Of a stretch of DNA of 38,087 bases, positions 24,432 through 33,184 are shown one piece after another. Location: NCBI GenBank assembly GCA_031268215.1, contig JAIRXP010000115.1, forward strand, positions 1-38,087. The letters are read 5' to 3'. Position numbers and translations under genes: made by a program. The notes under the pieces were generated by a model. The model had not been told where the DNA came from. It was given only the letters and a program-made list of their open reading frames with translations, and searched no databases. The DNA is from Bifidobacteriaceae bacterium (GTDB lineage Bacteria; Actinomycetota; Actinomycetes; Actinomycetales; WQXJ01). Each line of letters starts with the position of its first letter. Position 1 is the first letter of the stretch.

Positions 24432-25631
24432 TTAGCTGCGGGCCGGTTCGTCCGCGGTTGAGGCCGCCGTGAGGCCGGACGCGTGGTGGCTAACGCCGGT
24501 CTCGAGCATTGCGGGATGCTCATGTATGTATCTGACATGTCCGTCCTTGCCGCCAGCAAAGCTCAGCGTGTTGTGGGAGCACGGAGGGCAGGTCGGGCCA
24601 AGGAGAGTCCCGTGCTTAGCCACAATCTCTTCGCTCCGCGTCAGCACATCCAGCAGTTCCTCATAACTGGGAGGTCGCATCCGGGCGAGCGGTGTCACTG
24701 GATCGGGTCTGAAAGGACTCAGAACCGGCACGCCTCCTCGCCGCGCTATCGCTTCTACTCCTTCGAGCGTTGACTCGGTCGGTTCTAGACCAACCAGGAG
24801 CATAGAGCGGACCCGGCCTGGACCGAGCTGCTCTGCCGCGCTCTCGATAAAATCCAGATAGCTGTCCCGCCCTCGGTTGTATTTCTGGCGGGCGACGGCC
24901 TGTTGACAGCGCCGGTCGTATACCTCGAGGTTGATTGACAATTCGTTCAAACCGGCCGCCCCAAGCGCGGGCAAGTCCAGGATGCCGGGAATCGGCACCA
25001 TCATGATATCAACGGGCACTTCCGGGAATGTCTTGAGCACACGCAGGTACAACTCTTGATGGTTCCCTATGTCCTTCGGCTTGGGCGTTCCGCCCGATAT
25101 CAGGATATGCCACGCAGGCTGGATCGGATCCTCCAGAGCTACGCGCAACGCCTCCAGGCAATGCTCTATCGGCTCTAGCCGGTAAGCTGAAATGGGCATG
25201 TCATAGGGTATGTTACAGAAGGTGCAGGTCATTGAGCATGACTGCAGTGGAGACAGCCGGGCACGGTCACCGTGGGTAACCACCACGTCAAGTGCCGGTG
25301 ACGTGGCGCCCTTCGAATGAAAGGCCGGCTGGAGGGCATAGGCGGCCGGCGATTCTAGGCTGCCAAACCGCACGGATGGCGCGCCGTCCCGCAGGTCAAG
25401 AACAGCACCATCGTCCGCGACAAAGTTAGAATTGTGATCAGCGACCGGAGCGTTGACCCACACATCGTCATCAAGCTTCAGAATCAGTCCGGATGTGGAG
25501 GCGTAATCGGCGGAAGACAGCCGTCGGCCGTTGGTGGCCTCGGTAAGCCAGCTTCTCGCGCGGTCGGTGATTGTCATGCCCTGAGCGAGCATCCGCAGCT
25601 TCAGTTGCTGCGGAACAGTCAGTGAGCCCAT
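24432..25631 (-). CDS. radical SAM enzyme
   Basis: This 399-aa protein has the radical SAM cluster motif C132-SMT-C136-TF-C139 (CxxxCxxC) and a downstream SGGTPKPKD that fits the SAM-binding GGE-like motif. Near the C-terminus a CPPCSH motif might bind a second cluster or zinc. The ATG at 25631 is chosen because GGAAGG lies 7 bases upstream; an ATG at 25670 in the same frame has no such site. It is the last gene of the ATP-grasp/STAND/TIR operon, about 50 bases after the TIR gene. Radical SAM enzymes catalyse 5'-deoxyadenosyl-radical chemistry; the substrate here is unknown. With the ATP-grasp enzyme it could build or modify a small molecule or peptide, which is inference. Confidence 0.8.
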   Translation of the reverse strand: MGSLTVPQQLKLRMLAQGMTITDRARSWLTEATNGRRLSSADYASTSGLILKLDDDVWVNAPVADHNSNFVADDGAVLDLRDGAPSVRFGSLESPAAYALQPAFHSKGATSPALDVVVTHGDRARLSPLQSCSMTCTFCNIPYDMPISAYRLEPIEHCLEALRVALEDPIQPAWHILISGGTPKPKDIGNHQELYLRVLKTFPEVPVDIMMVPIPGILDLPALGAAGLNELSINLEVYDRRCQQAVARQKYNRGRDSYLDFIESAAEQLGPGRVRSMLLVGLEPTESTLEGVEAIARRGGVPVLSPFRPDPVTPLARMRPPSYEELLDVLTRSEEIVAKHGTLLGPTCPPCSHNTLSFAGGKDGHVRYIHEHPAMLETGVSHHASGLTAASTADEPARS

Positions 25632-25681
25632 TACATGCCTTCCAAGATTCGGGATGACGTGACCCCGCATGGGGCCTCGTT

Positions 25682-26497
25682 TCAGTGACGTAAGAAACCA
25701 CTTATCCAGGCCCTGATAACCGCCTGATCGGCACCCTCGTCGATAAGTGCGGCGAGCTCAGCCAAAGTGTCGCCCAGTTCCGCATCGTCCGGATCCAGAC
25801 TCCGTTTGTAAGCCGCAACGGCCGCAGGCAACTGACGAGGCACTTTCCCGCCAACGTCAGCGAAGACTTGCTTCAACGCGGATGGCAGCGTGGGAGTCTT
25901 GCTTGGTGGCGTTGTCCTGCTGACCCGCTTGCCTTCTGGGGCCACGCGATCTGCCTGTTTGGCCGCCCACTTCTTCTTGACCAGGCTCACGATGTCGTCC
26001 ACGACATTGTCCGGTACACTCGGCGCTGCGCCTTCGTCATACCTGCTGGCCAGTGGAATCTCGACCAAGCTGTTCTGCCATCTTCTCACCCAAGCCAGGC
26101 TGGGGTCCGCATCCGGGTCATTTGGCATTTCTTTGTCGACATGGATCGCCCAAAACAGTTCCGGCACTGGCTTGGATCTGCGGCGGGCGGCCTCGAGTTC
26201 TTGCTTAATCGTCTCTGTCTCCGAGCGGTGCAGGTAACGGCTCGTGATCACAGCGATAAAGAGGTCGCAACGCCCGATTTTCTCCTGGAGTGCGGCTTCC
26301 CAATCCGGCTCCGATCTCTTCGTCTTGGGGTCTTGGAAGGTGAAGAATTCCGCTCGGGGACAGAATCTTTGCGCCGCATCCTGAAGCTGAGCCGCCCACC
26401 TTGGCACAATCCGGCCCAAGGTGTTGCTGTCCTGAGTGTGATAGGAGACAAAACAAAAGAGGTCAGGAGGAACGGACCCGAACCGGCCGCTAGACAT
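25682..26497 (-). CDS. TIR-domain protein coupled to STAND ATPase
   Basis: This 271-aa protein has an N-terminal TIR domain of about 170 residues: LFCFVSYHTQDSN, then FTFQDP, WEAALQEKIGRCDLFIAVIT and a helix with E100 in IKQELEAARR near the catalytic position. The last ~65 residues (from ALKQVFADVGG) form a separate helical domain, after a Ser/Thr/Pro/Lys linker; this may be an effector-associated interaction domain. Its start overlaps the end of the STAND ATPase gene by 8 bases, so it is translated with it and is its likely effector. It precedes the radical SAM gene. Confidence 0.8.
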   Translation of the reverse strand: MSSGRFGSVPPDLFCFVSYHTQDSNTLGRIVPRWAAQLQDAAQRFCPRAEFFTFQDPKTKRSEPDWEAALQEKIGRCDLFIAVITSRYLHRSETETIKQELEAARRRSKPVPELFWAIHVDKEMPNDPDADPSLAWVRRWQNSLVEIPLASRYDEGAAPSVPDNVVDDIVSLVKKKWAAKQADRVAPEGKRVSRTTPPSKTPTLPSALKQVFADVGGKVPRQLPAAVAAYKRSLDPDDAELGDTLAELAALIDEGADQAVIRAWISGFLRH

Positions 26498-29402
26498 GAC
26501 TCACTTCGCCTTCACTCTCCCCCGCAACTTGAGCCGCGCCGATACGAGCAGCTAGCCTCGCCGCCCGGCCCTCCAGCTCATATTGGGCTCCCTGGCTTCT
26601 GTAATCGGTCTTCCGGCTGACTTGCCGTAAGCTGTCATCGCGGCCCATGAGGGTCTTGGAACCATCAGCCAGCTTCCACCCCCCAGCTCCGCCCAGCGTC
26701 AGACTGCTGCATAATGTAGTTGCCACGTTGTCTGTCATGGCAGCCTTGCAGGTCTCATCAAGCAGCACTTTCAACTCATCGGCGTGGGGAAGACTCGCCA
26801 GCCCGAAGACGGTCGATTCGGAGATCTTGACGGAGCCCCGCAGACCATCGCCAAACCATGTATTGACCAGAAGCGAATCCCGGACTTCAGCGCGAAATGC
26901 GCCTGGCCGCGCCGGCCTTGACCCCTGGTCCGTGATTGGCCGGGACACCGACAGGCCGCGCAGAGCGCACCCAACAATTCCCAGCGAAAGCTTCTCCAAC
27001 TCGACAAGATCCACCGAGGATCCCGCCACGTAGCCAAGCACAAGACCTGCCCGTCCAGGAGTCTTCCTGCCCTCGAACCGGGCACCTCGTACCATAAGGC
27101 CGGAGACCCGGCTCCCCAGGATGACCAGACCGCTCGGGACTTCGGGCACCAGTCCCGCTCCTCCTGGAAGCCGGTCCACAACCATCGCGCCGGCACCAGA
27201 AGTTGGGGAATAAAGCAACCTGTCCGGCGACTCTTCGGTCCAGCTATCGTCCAGCGGAAAGACGCCCCTAAAGTGCGCCAGCGAATCCAGCACGTCCTTC
27301 GGTGCATCCTTCACTACGAACGACGGGATACCGCCCTGTTCAATGTCTCCCCGGGCCGAAGGATCGTCTATTGCAGCGGACACCTCTTCCAGGCTGGCGG
27401 TACCCACGATCCGGCAATGGCTCAGCAACGTACCATCGAGCAGGCAGTTCACAAAGGTCGCACCGTTAAACGTGCAGCGTTCGAATCGCGTATTCCGGAA
27501 GTCACAGTTTGCGAACACGGTGCGGGCGAACTTGACACCAGCTATCTGACAACTCTGCCAACTCAAGTTGGCCACGAGGCGCGGACTTGCTGATGCTTCA
27601 CGGTCGAAGGCCGTCACCCGATGTCCCCAAATGGGCATATCGCCAACCATCGAAACGAATGCCGCAATCTCCGCCTCTGCCGGTTCTCCGCCAACTCCAG
27701 CCCAAGCTTTGAGCGCGTCGCCGAAGCCATCGTGGATCAAGCGAATCTGCCCGTCGGAAATCCCACAAATCAGCGAGCGCTCGAGCCAAAGCGCTGCGAA
27801 TAGGAAGCACCTGATCATTTCAATGATCACCTCGACGGGCCGGCATCCCATCATGGGCCCGGCACCGACCTGATTCTCATCTTCTAGCCACGGAACATGG
27901 TCGATTTGGAGAATGGCCCGCGCCTCCAGTGTCTCTCGCCACCACGTCGACTTTGCCTGCTTGGTCCCTACTCGGGTCCTGGCCAGCACCTGTTCCCGCG
28001 TGACCGTGAGGAGATCTCCGGACCCGCCCACGTCACCGGACCCGAGGGACCAAAGGTAGTCAAATATCTCTTCGACTTGCGCATGAGTCAGTCCTGCAGC
28101 GGACGTGCTTGAAGAACTCGGCCGCCGCCCACTAGCGGCTGCTACCACACGATTGGCCCGCGCCGGCGCCTGTAGGCGGGCCAACTCGTCGCCGTAGGTC
28201 TTGCGGAACAAGTCCAGCAAGCCTTGGGGATCCTTGTAACTCCCAGTCGAAAGGTGCGGCAGGGAACGGCGCAGTTGATCCCGTACCAGTGGGTTCATCA
28301 CCTGTGACGGAATACCTCCGATGCGTTCAGACAGCTCCTGACAGTGGCGTAGTTTGGTGTCGACGGCTCGCAGGAAAGCGGCCTGTGCCAATGCCTCAGC
28401 CACCTCTGTCGGATGCCAGGTACGGGGCGACGCCCAGTCGGCCTTCCCCTCAACGAAGTCCCTCAGGCCGTTCGGCAACCGCCTAGCTGATCTACCGTCC
28501 CTAGTCCAGGAATCCACCCACGCCGTGAAATCCTGTCGAGTGATCACGACCTGCTCCGGCCGCCGGCGACCAAACCAGTACAACGAATAGAGTACTGCTT
28601 GCATATTCAGGAGCCAAAATGAGTCCCGGATTTGAGCTGACTGACAAAAGCACGAGACCAACAGGTCCCTGACCTCAGAATCGATTCTCACCTGGCACCA
28701 TGTTGCCGGGTCGGTGATCATGGCGGCGATGTGTTCGGCCTTGGTAATCGGGTCAAGGGACATGCGACTCAGACTGAATTTCCTGACCTCGTTCAGTACC
28801 GGATCAAGCTTGTACAACAACTCTGATCGCAGCGAGATCACGATTCGCAGTTTCACGTTCAGATTCGTCTTGATCAGCCATTGCTCAAACTGCTGAATCG
28901 CTTCCCAACTCGAGTGCCGCAGGAACTCTTCAAACTGATCTAGCACCAGGACCGGTCTGCCCCCAAGGCGCGACAGCAGGCCGTCAACTCCCAGATTCTC
29001 TAGCTCGCCGCGCCGAACGTCACTCATGTCCTTGTCATAGCAAGCGCGGAACCGGTCGGTTAGGTAGTCCCCGAAGTCGCCCTTCATTTGCGTCCACTCG
29101 GACAAGACGTACGGGTCGAAGTTGGCGTCCGGGAGGCCCCGGCTCAGGCCGACGCGCAAGAATGACGACTTGCCCACTCCAGAATCACCGTGCAAGACCA
29201 GCAGATAGTCAGACTCGAGCCGTTGGCACAAGCGACGCAGGTCGGCGTCCCGCCCATGCAGCTTGCGGCCCTTAGCCGCGTCCCAGGGATCGATGTCGGC
29301 TTCGTCGAACGGCCGGGGGCCCGGCCACGGGCACTCCCGTTCTTGATCTGTTACTTCCTGGGCCCACGACGCCAGAGCTCGGCTGTGACCTGTCTGGTTC
29401 AT
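26490..29402 (-). CDS. STAND ATPase with pentapeptide-like repeats
   Basis: This 970-aa protein opens with the nSTAND-type lead CPWPGPRPFDEADID before a P-loop G72-DSGVGK-S79. Walker B is VLVLDQFEE (151-159, D155) and a sensor arginine lies in ISLRSEL (R192). The C-terminal third has pentapeptide-like repeats (FANCDFRNTRFERCTFNG; ATFVNCLL) and further beta-solenoid-like strands, a ligand- or partner-sensing surface. The ATG at 29402 overlaps the preceding stop (ATGA) and has AAGGGG 8 bases upstream; an earlier start at 29444 is less likely. STAND ATPases oligomerise on sensing a trigger and activate a separate effector, here most likely the coupled TIR protein. Confidence 0.8.
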   Translation of the reverse strand: MNQTGHSRALASWAQEVTDQERECPWPGPRPFDEADIDPWDAAKGRKLHGRDADLRRLCQRLESDYLLVLHGDSGVGKSSFLRVGLSRGLPDANFDPYVLSEWTQMKGDFGDYLTDRFRACYDKDMSDVRRGELENLGVDGLLSRLGGRPVLVLDQFEEFLRHSSWEAIQQFEQWLIKTNLNVKLRIVISLRSELLYKLDPVLNEVRKFSLSRMSLDPITKAEHIAAMITDPATWCQVRIDSEVRDLLVSCFCQSAQIRDSFWLLNMQAVLYSLYWFGRRRPEQVVITRQDFTAWVDSWTRDGRSARRLPNGLRDFVEGKADWASPRTWHPTEVAEALAQAAFLRAVDTKLRHCQELSERIGGIPSQVMNPLVRDQLRRSLPHLSTGSYKDPQGLLDLFRKTYGDELARLQAPARANRVVAAASGRRPSSSSTSAAGLTHAQVEEIFDYLWSLGSGDVGGSGDLLTVTREQVLARTRVGTKQAKSTWWRETLEARAILQIDHVPWLEDENQVGAGPMMGCRPVEVIIEMIRCFLFAALWLERSLICGISDGQIRLIHDGFGDALKAWAGVGGEPAEAEIAAFVSMVGDMPIWGHRVTAFDREASASPRLVANLSWQSCQIAGVKFARTVFANCDFRNTRFERCTFNGATFVNCLLDGTLLSHCRIVGTASLEEVSAAIDDPSARGDIEQGGIPSFVVKDAPKDVLDSLAHFRGVFPLDDSWTEESPDRLLYSPTSGAGAMVVDRLPGGAGLVPEVPSGLVILGSRVSGLMVRGARFEGRKTPGRAGLVLGYVAGSSVDLVELEKLSLGIVGCALRGLSVSRPITDQGSRPARPGAFRAEVRDSLLVNTWFGDGLRGSVKISESTVFGLASLPHADELKVLLDETCKAAMTDNVATTLCSSLTLGGAGGWKLADGSKTLMGRDDSLRQVSRKTDYRSQGAQYELEGRAARLAARIGAAQVAGESEGEVSHV

Positions 29403-31618
29403 CGCTTCGTCCCCTTCAACTCGCACTCTTTGTCTACTTGCCATGGACTGCGGTCGAGCGGGATGGTCGGGTCCTGGCTTCTGATATGGTCCAAGTAGTG
29501 CTGCAAGTCAGACGAGAAGGCCTCAACGCTGGCGCCATCTTTGATTACGTCGAACTCCGACCACTGGAGGAGTTCAGTCGCCTTCGCGGAGAGCTGGGCG
29601 CTATTGATGGCCACGCCAGACCGGGAAGGCTGGTCCTCGCTTGACTGAGATAGTCTTGGCCCAATTAGCTGCGCTATCAGCCGGTAACGGATAGCTTCAT
29701 TGGACGCCTGCACGCCCAGCAGTGCCCAGTATCTCCAGAATCCTTGCGGGGTCAAGCTCGTGAAGGCCGCGGGCAGTCCGCCGCTGGGACCACGAATATC
29801 AGCGAAGGAAAGCTGCAGCGCGTGATGCTCCTCCAGAACAGTCGCCGGGGCCACCTTATCCAGGTCGCCCTCGGCGATGTCGCCCGCCGCGGGTTGCGCG
29901 TCTGCGCCGGCACCCTCAGGTTGACCGGTCAGATCGAGGTCTGAGCCCTCGTTGTGTCGGGAGTTCTTGCGACGAAGAACATTGATAGCATCCACTAGCG
30001 AGGCCATTGCGTCGCAATCTTCCGGGGCCATCTGATCCGTGATCTTCGGGAAGCTAACCAGGGGAGATCCCGTAAGCCTGATGATGACAGCCGCCTTCTC
30101 TTTGACCGCGTCTACCCGCGGATTAGTCGTCGCATAGGCGGTCCCAGTCCGGTCTTCTTCAAACAGGAACCACTGCTTCGGGCGAGGCGCGACGATTTCT
30201 GCGAGCGTGTCCTCATGGGAACCGTACCCAGGTCCCTCAATCAGATAGCCCATCCACATGGATGACGCCCTGCTTCTCTCACCCGAATCATTGATGATTG
30301 TCATGGGCAAGACCACAATCAGCGGTACGTCAGGATGATAATGTCGGCAAGCCAGTTCGAGTTCAACGTCCAACGTAGTCGCGAACGCAACCGCGTAGGG
30401 AGTAGCCAACGAAGTGGTAGAGATCGGGTCGGCCTGTTTGTCCCGATCAAGGAGGGGCTGGATATCTCCCAACGCCCGTCGCCCTCCACGGGTAGAACCT
30501 GCATTGGCCTTTCGTCCAGGAAGCTCCCGCGTGGAATCGGCGCTGTGGATTCGGGCCTCTGCGGCAAGAACGTCCGCGTACACCTTGTACGATGAGAAAC
30601 CGCTCGACGCCAGGCCCGAAGGAGCCCCTGAGCCGACCTGGCCGTAGCTTCTGGCCCGCCGCTTCGTGGCGGCCGACAGCTCTTCTCTTAGCAGGTCGTT
30701 TGCCTTCTTGGGATTAGTCAGCGACGGCCTGCTCCGCACCGAATCTGGCTCACCCTGAAAACCTAGCGGAATCAACAGATCCGGCCATGCCAGGTACCCG
30801 TTCTCTCCTGACCGGTCGCCATCTCCTCCTGCTGCGTCGCGCAGGAGGGGTTCAAGCAAGAAGTACCAGGCGGCCTCGGTCAGCGCCAGCAACTGACCCG
30901 CTCCGATGCGCCGTTTTCGAGCAGTCGTCATGTCGGCAATCGCGCGACGAACCAGTTCACAGAGCGTCCTCAGCTGAATTCGACTACTCGGGACTGTCTC
31001 TAGTTCGTCTTCAAGTGCGTCCCTGGCCCGCTCCAGGGCCCGGCGCGTTACATCCCAACGTTTCTCCAGGTAGCCCCTGGCTCCGCGCTTCCCGGAGGTG
31101 ATGAGGAAGACAGGCTCTTCTTCCCAACGATTGATGGGAGCGGCCTGGAATCCCTTCGAGAAGAAGTAAGTCGCGTTGAGCATCGCCGCAGCGATCAGCA
31201 GGCGGAGCTGCCAATCGTGGTACCTGACGTCCTCATGCACCTGCTCCGATTGCTCAGCTACGCTCTTCAGGTCTTGACCGGTCCGGCTGCGCAATAGTGA
31301 CTCAATGAAACCCCGCAGACAGCGCAGGCCGTACGCTGACACGTCCGGCTTGCCCTCGGGACCGGTCAATCCTGAAGCGAGCCCAACCATGTGTTCTGAC
31401 ACGGCGGCCGCAGAATAGCGGAGGGCCGGGGCCAGCACTTCCGACCCGACCACCAGGGTCATCCAGGGAAAGGAATCTGCAGGTCCCACCCTTCCGAGGG
31501 CGTTGCAGATTCTGTGGCGCGAGACCATCGCTCCGTTCTTGTATTTCAAGTAGTCCTCAAGACTGCTGAACCTGCTGTCGGCAAGATTGGCGCCATTCAC
31601 CAACGGAAAATACGGCAC
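29399..31618 (-). CDS. unknown 739-aa operon protein
   Basis: This protein of 739 aa has no motif I recognise. The N-terminal region (PYFPLVNGANLADSRF; ISRHRICNALGRVG-like segment) is conserved-looking and followed by a helical region of about 250 residues. After a low-complexity stretch, a globular segment at about 410-560 (SLATPYAVAFATTLDVELE; VPLIVVLPMTII) suggests an alpha/beta core. An Ala/Gly/Asp-rich linker and a helical C-terminus end the protein. The GTG at 31618 is chosen: AAAGG lies 8 bases upstream, and the ATP-grasp stop is just before it. The open frame from 31681 would overlap the ATP-grasp gene by 62 bases. Its stop overlaps the STAND start (ATGA). It could be the scaffold or sensor of the operon; nothing stronger can be said. 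Confidence 0.7.
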   Translation of the reverse strand: MPYFPLVNGANLADSRFSSLEDYLKYKNGAMVSRHRICNALGRVGPADSFPWMTLVVGSEVLAPALRYSAAAVSEHMVGLASGLTGPEGKPDVSAYGLRCLRGFIESLLRSRTGQDLKSVAEQSEQVHEDVRYHDWQLRLLIAAAMLNATYFFSKGFQAAPINRWEEEPVFLITSGKRGARGYLEKRWDVTRRALERARDALEDELETVPSSRIQLRTLCELVRRAIADMTTARKRRIGAGQLLALTEAAWYFLLEPLLRDAAGGDGDRSGENGYLAWPDLLIPLGFQGEPDSVRSRPSLTNPKKANDLLREELSAATKRRARSYGQVGSGAPSGLASSGFSSYKVYADVLAAEARIHSADSTRELPGRKANAGSTRGGRRALGDIQPLLDRDKQADPISTTSLATPYAVAFATTLDVELELACRHYHPDVPLIVVLPMTIINDSGERSRASSMWMGYLIEGPGYGSHEDTLAEIVAPRPKQWFLFEEDRTGTAYATTNPRVDAVKEKAAVIIRLTGSPLVSFPKITDQMAPEDCDAMASLVDAINVLRRKNSRHNEGSDLDLTGQPEGAGADAQPAAGDIAEGDLDKVAPATVLEEHHALQLSFADIRGPSGGLPAAFTSLTPQGFWRYWALLGVQASNEAIRYRLIAQLIGPRLSQSSEDQPSRSGVAINSAQLSAKATELLQWSEFDVIKDGASVEAFSSDLQHYLDHIRSQDPTIPLDRSPWQVDKECELKGTKR

Positions 31619-31619
31619 A

Positions 31620-32978
31620 TCAATCACCTTTCTCTGGCGGCGTTGGACGGGCAACGTTAAGGGTTCCAAGAGTGGCCCCAATTTCGGGACGGAGCTCGTA
31701 TCCGGAAGCAGTCACGGCGTCATCAAACGCGACGCTCGCGATTACGGCCCCCGGTTCGCAGATTACCTCTGGGTCGACTTCGACCTCTACCGCACGGAAG
31801 CCTGCGAGGCTCCGGACGGCCACCGTCAAAGACCAGACATCTGCCACAAACGGCACGTCCGTCGTGTTGTGGCAAACGACCTGCGATCTGGGCGGAGCCT
31901 CGAACACGGCATCACGCAGCGCGGGTCGCCCTTCGGGGCATGGAAGGTGGAGCATCGCCGCCATATGGTCCAGGAGAAGACAAGGCTCACCGACCTCCCG
32001 CGACAGGTCGGCCGACATTCGCGTTGACCCCTGGAACCGCGGGTTAATCTCCGTGAACAACACGGTGTCTCCGTCCACCATGAAATCGGCTCCGAACGCC
32101 CCACGGTAGCCTTCTCGGCTCAGCCACGCTCCAATCTGGCGTGCGGTACTCTCGATCTGATCGATCAGCTTGATGTCCAAATCACGGCAGGCCGCAAAAT
32201 CGTTGCCGCAGTATCCGAAGGAGCGGCCGACACAGTACGGGATCCCGATCAGTTGAACAGACGGATAGTGAACTGTGACGCCATCGTCCCAGACCACACC
32301 TCCAATATTCAACGGCAGGCAGTCCGGCAGGTAAGGTGAGACGCTCGCAAAGAAGTCGTCGGCCTTTGGCCAAAGTGCAGCCAGATCAGCGGCATCTTCC
32401 ACTTTGGCCATGCCGGCCCCTCCCGAACCTCTGCTTGGCCGTACAACCACAGGGCCATCAGCAAGAAGGTAGCCGGCGTCGAGTTGTTCTTCGTCCGCGA
32501 TATAGCGCCAAGGCACCACATCAATGCCCAAGCACCGCACCGCCCCCTCGACCCATGGCTTGTGCTCAAAAACATGCTGCTTACCCGCGAACATCCCCAA
32601 GCTCAAGCCTCGGTCCTGCCTAGCGAACTCAAGCGCCGACAGGAAACCACATGGCCTGTAAGGCACGATCGCGTGGTCGCTCTTGGCCATTGCGATGAGC
32701 ATCGCGCACCTGAACTCGCGGGTCGCGTCATCCTGGGGATGGTCATCAATCTCCCAGACATCCAAGTCGACCCGCTTGCCGGTGATGTCCTCATAAGCCA
32801 GGGAGTTCTCTGGCCCGAACCACGCCGGTCGGTTCAAAATCGTGAAGGAACCAGTGAAACGGCCCCCCAGGTCAAGGAGCGACCGGGAATCCTCGCCCCG
32901 GGTCCCGAACCAGTACACCTCCCGCGAGCCAAGAGCACGCCCAATATCCCGCACAAGCTGCTCGCGGGACGTCCGCAT
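31620..32978 (-). CDS. ATP-grasp ligase-like protein
   Basis: This 452-aa protein has the ATP-grasp fold in its middle: the glycine-rich loop VVVRPSRGSGGAGM (177-190), and the metal-binding strand GADFMVDGDTVLFTEINPRF with E310, N312 and R314. The N-terminal ~120 residues are a pre-ATP-grasp Rossmann-like domain, and the C-terminal ~90 residues are a separate beta-rich domain. These enzymes couple ATP hydrolysis to acylphosphate formation and amide or thioester ligation. It is the first gene of the operon; GGAGAG lies 5 bases before the ATG. The next gene starts one base after its stop. In this context it may ligate an amino acid or peptide for signalling or tagging, but the substrate is not visible. 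Confidence 0.8.
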   Translation of the reverse strand: MRTSREQLVRDIGRALGSREVYWFGTRGEDSRSLLDLGGRFTGSFTILNRPAWFGPENSLAYEDITGKRVDLDVWEIDDHPQDDATREFRCAMLIAMAKSDHAIVPYRPCGFLSALEFARQDRGLSLGMFAGKQHVFEHKPWVEGAVRCLGIDVVPWRYIADEEQLDAGYLLADGPVVVRPSRGSGGAGMAKVEDAADLAALWPKADDFFASVSPYLPDCLPLNIGGVVWDDGVTVHYPSVQLIGIPYCVGRSFGYCGNDFAACRDLDIKLIDQIESTARQIGAWLSREGYRGAFGADFMVDGDTVLFTEINPRFQGSTRMSADLSREVGEPCLLLDHMAAMLHLPCPEGRPALRDAVFEAPPRSQVVCHNTTDVPFVADVWSLTVAVRSLAGFRAVEVEVDPEVICEPGAVIASVAFDDAVTASGYELRPEIGATLGTLNVARPTPPEKGD

Positions 32979-33091
32979 TAGTGCTCTCCGTTTCGGGCCT
33001 GGTCTGGAGGTTAGTCGGCATCCCGATGCTAGCGGATTACCTGGCTTCCAGTCGAGCAGCGGGGGCGGCCAGAGCTGTGGGGACGTGAACC

Positions 33092-33106
33092 GGGCCAGCC
33101 TGGCCC
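33092..33106. terminator. GC-rich hairpin candidate
   Basis: A near-perfect inverted repeat (GGGCCAG/CTGGCCC with a one-base centre) lies in the gap before the insertion sequence. There is no T-run. Before the IS inserted, this region would have lain just downstream of the DUF4333-like gene stop, so it may once have terminated that operon. Confidence 0.2.
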
Positions 33107-33129
33107 CTCCCGGGCCGGCCGACTGCTTA

Positions 33130-33158
33130 GGACGCGCGCGTGAATTAGCGGGGCGTTT
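33130..33158 (+). repeat. left terminal inverted repeat
   Basis: The repeat begins GGACGCGCGCGTGAATTAGC and matches the reverse complement of 34632-34660 in 22 of 29 positions. It lies 27 bases before the transposase ATG. Confidence 0.8.
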
Positions 33159-33184
33159 GGGGGTTTGTGTGGCAAGCTCGGGGC

